NCBI GenBank assembly: GCA_900753305.1
Contig: CAADYR010000095.1
Location: forward strand, 1 to 12,882
DNA length: 12,882 nt
Direction: 5' to 3'
From: Lachnospiraceae bacterium
Lineage (GTDB): Bacteria; Bacillota; Clostridia; Lachnospirales; Lachnospiraceae
Shown here: piece after piece, positions 1 through 6,778 of the stretch
Layout of the letters: each line of letters starts with the position of its first letter
Numbering within the stretch: position 1 is the stretch's first letter
Notes under the pieces: generated by a model
Seen by the model: only the letters and a program-made list of their open reading frames with translations
Told to the model about the DNA's origin: nothing
Databases searched by the model: none
Made by a program: the position numbers and the translations under genes

Positions 1-67
1 CGTTGTCGAATTTATTTTGGCAATCTTCAAAAATTTCTGCCAAAGTGAGCTGCTTATGTGTTATCAT
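1..67 (-). CDS. N-terminal fragment of a probable transposase, cut by the window edge
   Basis: Reading the minus strand from an ATG at 67-65 gives 22 open codons to the window edge, beginning MITHKQLTLAEIFEDC. A clean ribosome binding site (AAAGGAGAT on the minus strand, plus-strand 75-83) lies 7 nt before the start, so the start is credible. The opening resembles, from memory, the N-termini of DDE transposases common in Clostridia (IS1182/IS4-like, DUF772 type), which often start MTQKQLTLAEIF. Only the extreme N-terminus is visible: no catalytic residue is seen and the assignment cannot be confirmed from this window. An ordinary gene with the same start cannot be excluded. Confidence 0.5.
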   Translation of the reverse strand, partial: MITHKQLTLAEIFEDCQNKFDN

Positions 68-205
68 ATAGGTATATCTCCTTTAGGTGGATTGGTATTT
101 AGTTTCTAGTCAACTCTATTTTACCATAAACCTTGAGGAGATATTCTATTTTAACAACAAAAAAATGCCGTATTTATGCGGATTTTGGCGTTTCGCAAAC
201 GCCTA
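68..205 (-). mobile_element. Presumed 5' end of an insertion sequence, with palindrome at 187-203
   Basis: This stretch lies upstream of the probable transposase. It ends in a perfect palindrome, GGCGTTT-CGC-AAACGCC (187-203), which could be the outer inverted repeat of the element. Read on the minus strand the end is TAGGCGTTTGCGAAAC, similar to AGGTAGTTGCGAAACA at 12801-12816 near the other edge of the window. The true boundary, target duplication and far end are not visible, so the extent is a guess. Confidence 0.3.
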
Positions 206-237
206 ATATAAAAAATAAGAATAAGGAGGACGAAACT

Positions 238-309
238 ATGTGTTTTAATTTTAATAGCTGCTCCGAGTTATTTAATGCAATTTGCAATTTCTTTAACTTC
301 GGTTGCTAA
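238..309 (+). CDS. Putative 23-residue Cys/Asn/Phe-rich microprotein
   Basis: An ATG at 238 opens 23 codons and stops with TAA at 307-309. The peptide begins MCFNFNSCSE and ends FFNFGC. Cysteines fall at residues 2, 8, 16 and 23 (the last residue), and six Phe and five Asn make it both hydrophobic and Asn-rich, with no basic residue and one Glu. A near-ideal RBS (AAGGAGGA, 223-230) sits 7 nt before the start, and a strong intrinsic terminator begins 8 nt after the stop. An RBS, short frame and terminator packed into about 120 bases argue for a real, independently expressed gene. A possible -10 TAATAT at 204-209 lies at the edge of the presumed IS, with no good -35. I recognise no family. It could be a membrane microprotein, a metal-binding or secreted peptide, a leader peptide, or the coding part of a dual-function small RNA. 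Confidence 0.55.
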   Translation: MCFNFNSCSELFNAICNFFNFGC

Positions 310-316
310 TACATCT

Positions 317-345
317 TGCCCCGGCTTCGGTCGGGGCATTTTTTT
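317..345 (+). terminator. Strong intrinsic terminator with UUCG tetraloop
   Basis: TGCCCCG (317-323) pairs with CGGGGCA (332-338). The stem continues with G324-T331 (wobble) and C325-G330 and is capped by a TTCG loop (326-329). Seven T follow (339-345). It ends the transcript of the small gene at 238-309 and insulates the lipoprotein operon from it. Confidence 0.9.
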
Positions 346-346
346 G

Positions 347-375
347 TTTTCAAATTATTGTATATGTATTATAAT
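347..375 (+). promoter_or_regulatory. Probable promoter of the lipoprotein-chemoreceptor operon
   Basis: A perfect -10 TATAAT (370-375) has a weak -35 TTTTCA (347-352) at 17 nt spacing. The position, just after the terminator and about 60 nt before the lipoprotein start, fits. The -35 matches the consensus at 4 of 6 bases. Confidence 0.5.
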
Positions 376-442
376 AAACTTATGTTTAAATGTCAGACAA
401 TAGACAAAAATAACAATAAATACAGAAAGGATGACAAAGAGA

Positions 443-1651
443 ATGAGAGAGACATGGCGGAGAATAGCCGCAATTGTAATGGGATGTATGCTGTTTACCG
501 GATGTGGGGTAACGGCAGAGGTGGATGACTACGCTACGAATCAGGGTAGTTATGCGAAGCAAAGTGATAGCGGAGAAGCGCAGACAGATTCACAGACAGA
601 AGAATCAACAGCAGCAACAGGAATACCGAAAGACCAGATCAAGGTAGGAGTGCTGCATTTGTCTGATCCTGCTGAGGGAAGCGGCTACACCTATACGCAT
701 GATCTGGGCATTCAGGGTATGCAGCAGAATCTTGGACTTTCCAATGAGCAGATTATCCGTAAGAACAATGTGGATGATTCAGATGAAGCAGCTACCAAAC
801 AGGCAATTCAGGAATGTATTGATGAAGGCTGCAACATCATCTTTACAACAAGCTGGGGTTACATGCAGGCGACAGCGGATATGGCAGAGCAGTACCCGGA
901 TGTCTATTTCTCCCACGGAACCGGCTATATGAGCAATGGTAAGAATTTTAACAATTATTTCGGACGGATCTATCAGGCAAGGTATTTGAGCGGTATTGTA
1001 GCCGGGATGAATACGAAGACAGATAAGATTGGCTATGTGGCAGCCATGGATTCTTCCAATTCAGAGGTAACGGGCGGCATTGATGCCTTTGCACTGGGAA
1101 TCTATTCGGTGAATCCTGATGCGAAGGTATATGTGAAGGTTACGAACAGCTGGTATGACCCTGAGGGGGAAAAGGCAGCAGCCCAGACACTTCTGGATAT
1201 GGACTGTGATGTGATTGCCCAGCATTGTGATACGGTATACCCTCAGTCCCTGGCGCAGGAGAGGGGTGTATACAGTATCGGTTACAATTCAGATATGAGT
1301 AAGGATGCACCTAATGCCTGCTTATGTAGTGTTATCTGGAATTGGAGTGCTTATTATACAGCAGCAGTGCAGAGTGTCATCGAGGGAACCTGGGATGGAA
1401 GTAATTATTATGGTGGTATGAGTGAGAATCTGGTCAATATTACTTCCCTTGCAGATTTCTGTGCAGAAGGAACAGCTGAAAAAGTAGAAGAAGCCAGAGC
1501 TGATATCGTTTCCGGCGCAAATGGTGTTTTTGACGGAGTCATAGAGACGAATACAGGAGATACTGTCGGTGAAGAAGGAAAGACACTGGATGATGCAACA
1601 ATCACAGGTGGTATCAACTGGTATTTCAAGACAGTCAGTGTTGTTGATTAA
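443..1651 (+). CDS. Bmp-family (PnrA/Med-like) substrate-binding lipoprotein
   Basis: A surface lipoprotein of the Bmp family, whose known members bind purine nucleosides and feed ABC importers. The N-terminus has basic residues, a hydrophobic stretch and a lipobox-like LFTGC, so the Cys 21 residues in is the likely lipid-anchored mature start. A Ser/Thr/Glu/Gln-rich linker follows, then the Bmp domain from about residue 65 (IKVGVLHLSDPAEGSGYTYT, then FTTSWGYMQATADMAEQYPD, then YQARYLSGIVAGM). An ATG at 431 is in frame but has its AAAGG directly abutting it, an unusable spacing. The ATG at 443 leaves 11 nt after AGAAAGGA and is preferred (402 aa). The chemoreceptor gene follows 14 nt downstream and no ABC ATPase or permease is present, so a role as a ligand-presenting sensor protein is plausible. 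The ligand is inferred from the family, not seen. Confidence 0.88.
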   Translation: MRETWRRIAAIVMGCMLFTGCGVTAEVDDYATNQGSYAKQSDSGEAQTDSQTEESTAATGIPKDQIKVGVLHLSDPAEGSGYTYTHDLGIQGMQQNLGLSNEQIIRKNNVDDSDEAATKQAIQECIDEGCNIIFTTSWGYMQATADMAEQYPDVYFSHGTGYMSNGKNFNNYFGRIYQARYLSGIVAGMNTKTDKIGYVAAMDSSNSEVTGGIDAFALGIYSVNPDAKVYVKVTNSWYDPEGEKAAAQTLLDMDCDVIAQHCDTVYPQSLAQERGVYSIGYNSDMSKDAPNACLCSVIWNWSAYYTAAVQSVIEGTWDGSNYYGGMSENLVNITSLADFCAEGTAEKVEEARADIVSGANGVFDGVIETNTGDTVGEEGKTLDDATITGGINWYFKTVSVVD

Positions 1652-1665
1652 AAGGGGGCAGGAGC

Positions 1666-3363
1666 ATGAAGAAGAAAATATTAAGCCTGACGATAGGACC
1701 GGTATTGGTACTTGGACTGATCACGATAGTTCTGATGCTGACCATGGTCAAGGATTCTATGATGGACGAAGTGCAGGAAGCACTGAAAGGCACGGCAGCA
1801 GCGACTTTGGCGGCATATGATCAGAATACAGGCGATTATATAGAGTCCAGCAACGGTGATATATGGAAGGGAAGCTACAATATTTCCAAGTCGGAGAGTC
1901 TGGTTGACAGGATTAAGGAAAACAGTGGCATGGATGTTACCTTTTTCTATGGAGACAGAAGAATCATGACTTCGGCACTGGATGACAATGGTGAGCGTAT
2001 CCTGAATTCACCGGCTGGCGAGCGGATTGTAGAGAAGGTTCTCAATGGCGGTGAAGAATATTTCAGTAAGGCAGTCTCACTGGAGGGTGAACTTAATTAC
2101 GGCTATTATATGCCCGTATATCAAAATGGAACAACGGATCAGATCATTGGAATGGTCTTCGTTGGAACGAATAAAAAGCTTAAAGATGCGGTTGTAAATA
2201 AGATTCTCGGCTCCATTATTCTGGCTGTATGTATTGTCATGCTGATCTGTATTGTTGTAGCTGGGAAGTTGTCCACGTCCATGACGAAAAATATCAGAGT
2301 CAGTATTGGTGTTGTCAGCAAAGTGGCAGATGGAGATCTGAACGTATGGGTTGATGATAAGCTGCTCAAACGTAAGGATGAAATCGGGGAACTTTCCAAG
2401 GTAACAATTACGCTGCGTGATACGATGAAAAATATTATTCAGGGCATTTCAACTAATGCAAAAAGCCTTCTGGAGGCTTCTGAGATGTTGGGAACGGCAG
2501 CGGATAAGACCAATGGAACGATGAGCGAAGTACGCGTAGCTGTGAATCAGATCGTGGAGAATTCCACAGAGCAGGCGCAGAACTCCCAGAATACTTCTGA
2601 CCATATGAAGATTATGGGAGAAAAGATCACAGAAACTGTATCAGAAGTAGAATCGCTGGATCATAATGCAGTATCCATGCAGGAATCCAGTACGAAGGCA
2701 TCTGACACACTGACACGTTTGCGGGAGATCAATCAGGATGTAGAGCGTATTATCAGTGAAGTGCAGGAACAGACGAACCGCACCAATGATTCGGTACAGA
2801 GAATTTATGAAGCTACTACTTTTATCGCTTCCATTGCAGAAGAAACGAACCTGTTGAGCCTGAATGCTTCCATTGAAGCAGCAAGAGCGGGCGAAAGCGG
2901 CAGAGGCTTCGCTGTAGTAGCCGATCAGATCAAGAAACTGGCAGAACAGTCCAACCAGTCCAGTACAGAAATCGAAGAGATTACCAAGACCTTGATGGCA
3001 GATTCTTCCAAGTCTGTAGAAATCATGCAGCAAATGAAAGAGATTATGACAAATCAGAGTGAGAGTATGCAGGATACACAAAGCATTGTATCAGAGGTAC
3101 TGGGAGAAATAGGAAGCTCCATGCATAGTATCGAGCAGATTAAGGGCAGTACGAAGAGACTGGAAAACTCCAGAAATGAAGTCGTACAGGCAGTAGACGA
3201 GCTTTCCCAAATTGCAGAAGATAATGTAAACAGTACGCGTAAAACATACGATGAAACACAGGAAGTCGTGGATACCTTCGAACAACTGTATCAGAGTGCA
3301 GCACAGCTTCGTGAAATCGCAGATAAGCTTGTAGCAGGAATTGATTACTTCAAGATTTCATAA
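1666..3363 (+). CDS. Methyl-accepting chemotaxis protein with single-Cache-type sensor
   Basis: A transmembrane chemoreceptor that passes extracellular ligand information to CheA/CheW. Domains in order: TM1 about 7-28; an extracellular single-Cache-like sensor about 30-175 (MDVTFFYGDRRIMTS, later IIGMVFVGTNKKL at its end); TM2 about 180-200; HAMP about 201-256; then a long helical signalling domain. The hairpin tip is well conserved around residues 390-427 (EETNLLSLNASIEAARAGE, then GRGFAVVADQIKKLAEQS). The 565 aa length is normal. There is no C-terminal CheR/CheB-tethering pentapeptide; the protein ends DYFKIS. The start has GGGGGCAGGAG just upstream. It is co-transcribed with the lipoprotein, so that protein may present ligand to the Cache domain. 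No other che gene is in the window. Confidence 0.95.
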   Translation: MKKKILSLTIGPVLVLGLITIVLMLTMVKDSMMDEVQEALKGTAAATLAAYDQNTGDYIESSNGDIWKGSYNISKSESLVDRIKENSGMDVTFFYGDRRIMTSALDDNGERILNSPAGERIVEKVLNGGEEYFSKAVSLEGELNYGYYMPVYQNGTTDQIIGMVFVGTNKKLKDAVVNKILGSIILAVCIVMLICIVVAGKLSTSMTKNIRVSIGVVSKVADGDLNVWVDDKLLKRKDEIGELSKVTITLRDTMKNIIQGISTNAKSLLEASEMLGTAADKTNGTMSEVRVAVNQIVENSTEQAQNSQNTSDHMKIMGEKITETVSEVESLDHNAVSMQESSTKASDTLTRLREINQDVERIISEVQEQTNRTNDSVQRIYEATTFIASIAEETNLLSLNASIEAARAGESGRGFAVVADQIKKLAEQSNQSSTEIEEITKTLMADSSKSVEIMQQMKEIMTNQSESMQDTQSIVSEVLGEIGSSMHSIEQIKGSTKRLENSRNEVVQAVDELSQIAEDNVNSTRKTYDETQEVVDTFEQLYQSAAQLREIADKLVAGIDYFKIS

Positions 3364-3381
3364 AAAGTTAATAGTCTTTTG

Positions 3382-3410
3382 TTGACATATGAAAATATGC
3401 ATGTTATAGT
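3382..3410 (+). promoter_or_regulatory. Near-consensus promoter of the dnaJ leader
   Basis: TTGACA (3382-3387), 17 nt spacer, TATAGT (3405-3410); predicted start of transcription near 3417. The spacer holds a short perfect inverted repeat, CATAT-GAAA-ATATG (3386-3399), overlapping the -35, which could be an operator. No CIRCE heat-shock operator is seen. Confidence 0.8.
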
Positions 3411-3439
3411 ACATATAGAACAAAAGAAAAGCAAGAATA

Positions 3440-3473
3440 AAAAGACGCGGCAGAGAATTCTGGAGCGTCTTTT
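3440..3473 (+). terminator. Terminator- or attenuator-like hairpin at the front of the dnaJ leader
   Basis: AAAAGACGC (3440-3448) pairs perfectly with GCGTCTTTT (3465-3473). Inside, CAGA/TCTG (3451-3454 with 3459-3462) adds a short stem across a GG/GA internal loop. The U-run is short and partly within the stem, so termination would be inefficient. Lying about 25 nt after the predicted transcription start, it could end a small RNA or attenuate dnaJ. Confidence 0.45.
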
Positions 3474-3481
3474 ATGCAGAT

Positions 3482-3592
3482 AGATAATTGCGAAACACAG
3501 CATTATGTATGCAGAATTGTACAGGTTTAACATATGCATAAGCATGTACTGTGCAGTTCGTCCCATTCCTTATATAGGTTTGGCAATTATCT
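3482..3592 (+). promoter_or_regulatory. Candidate structured RNA element in the dnaJ 5' leader
   Basis: Two distant segments are complementary: AGATAATTGCGAAAC (3482-3496) with GTTTGGCAATTATCT (3578-3592), 14 of 15 pairs, with one G-G mismatch. Enclosed in this closing stem is an 11-bp hairpin, GAATTGTACAG (3514-3524) with CTGTGCAGTTC (3549-3559), containing two G-U wobbles, which fits an RNA fold better than a DNA repeat. The closing stem ends 17 nt before the dnaJ Shine-Dalgarno, so folding could affect translation. It may be a riboswitch, an RNA thermometer, a small RNA or, less likely, a miniature inverted-repeat element. I match it to no RNA family that I know. Confidence 0.5.
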
Positions 3593-3622
3593 GGTCAACT
3601 CTGATTGATGGAGGTGTACGTT

Positions 3623-4615
3623 ATGACAAAAGCAAAAGATTATTATGAAGTATTAGGTGTTGATAAAAATGCTGATGATGAAACAATCAAGAAAGCATAT
3701 AGAAAACTTGCCAAGAAATATCATCCTGATACCAATGCAGGAAATGCAGAGGCAGAGAAGAAATTCAAGGAGATATCTGAGGCTTACGCGGTATTAAGTG
3801 ATAAAGAAAAGAGAAAAGAGTACGACCAGTTCGGTAATGGTGACTTTGAGGGTGGCAATCCTTTTGGAGGCGGTACATCCTATCGTTACTATACCAATGG
3901 CGACCCGAACCAGGGCTATCAGGAATTCCATTTTGAAGGCGGCAACATGGATGACATTATGGAGGAGTTGTTTGGTCACATGGGTGGCATGGGGCATATG
4001 GGAGGCGGCTTTGGCTCAGACCACAGCCATAGAAGCAGCAGGACTTCCTTCTATAATAGTGGGTTTGATAATGGTTTTGATGGTGGCTTTGCGGGCAGCA
4101 GCATGAACAATAACATTGAAACGGAAATGACGATTTCCTTCGATGATGCTGTATTTGGCTGTGATAAGCTGATATCTCTGCAAGATCCTCATTCTTCTGC
4201 TGCACCCAAGAAGCTCAAGGTGCACATTCCAGCAGGTATTGCCAGCGGTCAGACTGTGCGGCTCAAGGGCAAGGGACGTACCTCAGCCGGTGATCTGCTG
4301 ATCAAAGTCACAGTAGAAGAGAAGATAGGATATGAACGTAAAGGCATGGATATTTACACCACGGTCAATATTCCATATGAAATAGCAGCCCTTGGCGGCG
4401 AAGCTACGATACCGACCTTATATGGCAATGTGAAATGTAAGATCAAGGAAGGTACGCAGTCAGGCTGCAAGATCAGATTAAAAGGAAAAGGCGTGGTATC
4501 CATGAAGAATTCTTCTCAGTATGGCGACCAGTATGCAACCGTACAGATACAGGTTCCAAGACATCTTAGCGCGGAAGCAAAGCAGAAGTTAAGAGAATAT
4601 GCGGCATGTAAATAA
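3623..4615 (+). CDS. DnaJ-like Hsp40 co-chaperone without zinc finger (class B, CbpA-type)
   Basis: A cytoplasmic J-protein that would stimulate DnaK ATPase activity and deliver substrates. The J domain occupies about residues 1-70 with the essential HPD motif (KKYHPDTN). A Gly/Phe/Met/His-rich linker follows at about 70-155, with repeats such as GHMGGMGHMGGGFG. Two C-terminal substrate-binding beta domains follow from about 165 (EMTISFDDAVFGCDK, later LKVHIPAGIASGQTVRLKGK). The CxxCxGxG zinc-finger repeats of canonical DnaJ are absent, so this is not the housekeeping DnaJ of the grpE-dnaK operon. The start at 3623 is set by GGAGGTG (3610-3616) 6 nt upstream; in-frame TTG/ATG codons at 3605-3610 overlap or precede that RBS. 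It is a single gene behind its own promoter and long leader. The role is secure, the specific clients unknown. Confidence 0.92.
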   Translation: MTKAKDYYEVLGVDKNADDETIKKAYRKLAKKYHPDTNAGNAEAEKKFKEISEAYAVLSDKEKRKEYDQFGNGDFEGGNPFGGGTSYRYYTNGDPNQGYQEFHFEGGNMDDIMEELFGHMGGMGHMGGGFGSDHSHRSSRTSFYNSGFDNGFDGGFAGSSMNNNIETEMTISFDDAVFGCDKLISLQDPHSSAAPKKLKVHIPAGIASGQTVRLKGKGRTSAGDLLIKVTVEEKIGYERKGMDIYTTVNIPYEIAALGGEATIPTLYGNVKCKIKEGTQSGCKIRLKGKGVVSMKNSSQYGDQYATVQIQVPRHLSAEAKQKLREYAACK

Positions 4616-4618
4616 AAT

Positions 4619-4647
4619 TTGACTTTTTTGAAAAACAGAAATATAAT
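4619..4647 (+). promoter_or_regulatory. Near-consensus promoter upstream of the MATE leader hairpins
   Basis: TTGACT (4619-4624), 17 nt spacer, TATAAT (4642-4647). It starts 4 nt after the dnaJ-like stop codon, and the predicted transcript would begin near 4654, that is, at the foot of the first hairpin. This makes the two downstream hairpins a leader of the MATE operon, not only dnaJ terminators. Confidence 0.7.
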
Positions 4648-4655
4648 AACTTTTG

Positions 4656-4707
4656 AACGAGTAGCAGACTAGCGTAAATCCAGTTTTTGCTGCTCGTTTT
4701 ATTTTTT
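4656..4707 (+). terminator. Hairpin A: first terminator-type hairpin of the MATE leader
   Basis: AACGAGTAGCA (4656-4666) pairs with TGCTGCTCGTT (4688-4698) through one G-U wobble, followed by TTTT-A-TTTTTT (4697-4707). The loop carries AGCGTAAATCCA (4671-4682), nearly identical to the loop segment of hairpin B. It can serve as the dnaJ terminator, and it also lies directly after a consensus promoter. Confidence 0.8.
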
Positions 4708-4724
4708 AGTTAAATAATGCCATG

Positions 4725-4783
4725 AAAAAGTGTGTAGCTTATCAGCGTAAGTCCAACTTATAGGATAAGTGCACACTTTTTTT
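4725..4783 (+). terminator. Hairpin B: second terminator-type hairpin, directly before the MATE RBS
   Basis: AAAAAGTGTG (4725-4734) pairs with CACACTTTTT (4772-4781), with a T-run at 4777-4783. Inside, CTTATC (4738-4743) pairs with GATAAG (4764-4769) and TAAGT (4748-4752) with ACTTA (4756-4760). An alternative pairing, ACTTAT (4756-4761) with ATAAGT (4765-4770), excludes the nested fold, so the region can switch. The loop contains AGCGTAAGTCCA (4744-4755). The MATE RBS AGGAGGA starts 13 nt later. A 13-codon frame at 4722 (MKKCVAYQRKSNL) crosses the hairpin but has no evident RBS. Confidence 0.75.
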
Positions 4784-4809
4784 ATGCAGAAAAACAGGAG
4801 GATTATGAA

Positions 4810-6177
4810 ATGGCAGAAAGTAACAAAATGAGGGAAATGCCGGTAAATAAGCTCATGGTGCAGATGGGAATACCGATGATCTTATCAATGGCATTGCAGG
4901 CGGTCTATAATATTGTGGACAGTGCCTTTGTCGGAAACATGAAGGTGGGAAGCGAAGCTGCGCTGAATGCACTTACGCTGGTATTTCCGGTTCAGATGCT
5001 TATGGTGGCAGTAGGAATCGGAACGGGTGTAGGAACGAATGCACTTCTGGCAAGAACGTTGGGACAGGGAAATAGTAAAAAGGCTGCAAAAGTTGCAGGC
5101 AACAGTCTGTTTCTGGGAGTGATTATTTATGTGGTATGTCTGTTATTTGGAATTTTCGGAGTAAAGGCATACATTTCATCCCAGACAGTTGATCCGGAAG
5201 TCATTTCCATGGGCACAAGCTATTTGAGAATATGCTGTGTGATTTCATTTGGCATTATTTTCTTTTCCTTATTTGAGAAGCTGTTACAGGCAACAGGACG
5301 TTCCCTATATTCTACAATTGGTCAGGTAGTAGGCGCTGTGATAAATATTATTCTTGATCCAATCATGATCTATGGTATCGGACCTGTTCCTCAAATGGGA
5401 GTAGAAGGTGCTGCCTATGCAACTGTAATTGGACAGGTCGTATCAGCAGTGCTGTTATTGGTTTTCCATATAAAATTAAATAAAGAGTTTGAACATGGTG
5501 TGAAATACATGAAACCAGATGCTGGAATTGTGAAGGAAATCTATGCGATTGGACTTCCGGCGATCATTGCACAGGCGTTGATGTCAATCATGGTGTATGT
5601 AATGAATCTGATTCTGAAATTCAGTCCGTCAGCCCAGACTGCATATGGATTGTTCTATAAGGTACAGCAGTTTGTACTGTTCCTTGCCTTTGGACTAAGA
5701 GATGCGATCACACCGATTATTGCCTTTGCATATGGAATGCACAGCAAAAAGAGGATTCAGGATGGAATCAAATATGGTCTGCTCTATACGATTGTACTTA
5801 TGATTATCGGCGTGGCAATTACAGAAATCTTCCCAGGTACTTTTGCTGCTTTATTTAATGCAGGACAGTCCAGAGAGTATTTCATTGGTGCAATGAGAAT
5901 TATTTCCATCAGCTTTATTTTTGCAGGAATCAATGTGGCATATCAGGGAATCTATCAGGCGTTGGATGGTGGAATGGAGTCGCTTGTGATTTCACTTCTC
6001 AGACAGTTGATTATTATTTTACCGTTGGCAGGTATTTTCTCTGTTTTTGTCAGAAATGGACAGATGGGAGTTTCACTGATTTGGTGGGCATTTCCAATCA
6101 CGGAGTTTATCGCTTGTCTGGTGGGCTATGTATTTTTAAAGAGAATCAGAAAGAACAAAGTGGAAACTTTAAATTAA
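4810..6177 (+). CDS. MATE family efflux transporter
   Basis: An inner-membrane multidrug/metabolite exporter of the MATE family, normally driven by Na+ or H+ and removing cationic or aromatic compounds. The 455 aa length and about 12 hydrophobic segments in two similar halves are typical. The N-terminal signature MGIPMILSMALQAVYNIVDS followed by AFVGNM is the classic first-helix region, and QATGRSLYSTIGQVVGAVIN, ILDPIMIYG and GVEGAAYATVIGQ are further family motifs. RBS AGGAGGA lies 7 nt before the ATG. The kinase-like gene begins 13 nt after the stop, so the two form an operon. Expression is probably controlled through the two leader hairpins upstream. The substrate cannot be predicted. Confidence 0.95.
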   Translation: MAESNKMREMPVNKLMVQMGIPMILSMALQAVYNIVDSAFVGNMKVGSEAALNALTLVFPVQMLMVAVGIGTGVGTNALLARTLGQGNSKKAAKVAGNSLFLGVIIYVVCLLFGIFGVKAYISSQTVDPEVISMGTSYLRICCVISFGIIFFSLFEKLLQATGRSLYSTIGQVVGAVINIILDPIMIYGIGPVPQMGVEGAAYATVIGQVVSAVLLLVFHIKLNKEFEHGVKYMKPDAGIVKEIYAIGLPAIIAQALMSIMVYVMNLILKFSPSAQTAYGLFYKVQQFVLFLAFGLRDAITPIIAFAYGMHSKKRIQDGIKYGLLYTIVLMIIGVAITEIFPGTFAALFNAGQSREYFIGAMRIISISFIFAGINVAYQGIYQALDGGMESLVISLLRQLIIILPLAGIFSVFVRNGQMGVSLIWWAFPITEFIACLVGYVFLKRIRKNKVETLN

Positions 6178-6190
6178 GGAGGAATCGATT

Positions 6191-6778
6191 ATGGCAAAGA
6201 AAATCATTACAATCAGCAGAGAATTTGGAAGTGGTGGACGCTTCATCGGTGAAGAAGTGGCAAAGAAACTGGGTATAAAATACTATGACAAGGATATCAT
6301 CGGTCAGATTGCAGAGCAGTCAGGCTTTTCACCGGAGTATATTCAGGAAAATGCAGAATTGTCTCCGAAGAAAGGATTGTTTGCCTATGCTTTTGCAGGA
6401 CGTGATATCACGGGAAAATCCGTGGAAGATATGGTGTATGAGGCACAAAGAAAAGTAATCATGGAAATTGCGGAAAAAGAAAGCTGTGTGATTATAGGTA
6501 GAAATGCAGACTATATCCTGAAAGACAGAGATGACGTGCTAAATGTATTTATACATGGTGCTGAATCGGAAAAAGTTAAGCGTATCTGCAAATTATATCA
6601 TGTCACGGAAACTGATGCGATAAAGATGATGACAGACATTGATAAAAGGCGTATGACAAATTATCGCTTTTACACAGATCGAAAGTGGGGAATGGCAGGC
6701 AATTATACGCTATCGCTGAACAGTTCACAACTTGGGTATGACAGGTGTGAACAGATTATAATAGAATGTATCAGTTAA
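6191..6778 (+). CDS. Cytidylate-kinase-like family protein
   Basis: A small P-loop protein of the cytidylate-kinase-like family (Cytidylate_kin2 type), 195 aa. The N-terminus IITISREFGSGGRFIGEEVA carries the altered nucleotide-binding loop (GSGGR in place of the classic GxxGxGKS), followed by KLGIKYYDKDIIGQIAEQSG. The central CVIIGRNADYILKDR and the C-terminal KRRMTNYRFYTDRKWGMAGN (lid-like region rich in Arg) and YTLSLNSSQLG are family hallmarks. The family's substrate is not well established; it need not be a CMP kinase. RBS AAGGAGGA precedes the ATG. It overlaps no neighbour and is translationally linked to the MATE gene (13-nt gap), an arrangement I recall from other Clostridia. Nothing is recognisable from 6779 to about 6929: the sequence is AT-rich, with no obvious terminator. 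Confidence 0.85.
   Translation: MAKKIITISREFGSGGRFIGEEVAKKLGIKYYDKDIIGQIAEQSGFSPEYIQENAELSPKKGLFAYAFAGRDITGKSVEDMVYEAQRKVIMEIAEKESCVIIGRNADYILKDRDDVLNVFIHGAESEKVKRICKLYHVTETDAIKMMTDIDKRRMTNYRFYTDRKWGMAGNYTLSLNSSQLGYDRCEQIIIECIS

Noticed and set aside
431..442. Upstream ATG as the start of the Bmp lipoprotein
   Set aside because: The AAAGG motif directly abuts this ATG; the ATG at 443 has a usable spacing and keeps the signal peptide.
2641..3081. 146-codon antisense frame within the chemoreceptor gene
   Set aside because: It is a shadow of the coiled-coil signalling domain; the sense frame is clearly a full MCP.
3482..3592. Miniature inverted-repeat transposable element
   Set aside because: The inverted repeats are near perfect, but no target-site duplication is visible (AT before, GG after) and the inner stem uses G-U pairs, so an RNA structure is preferred, though not proven.
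4656..4783. Tandem hairpins as a mini-ykkC (guanidine-II) riboswitch
   Set aside because: That class has two small hairpins with ACGR loops; neither hairpin here shows ACGR in its terminal loop.
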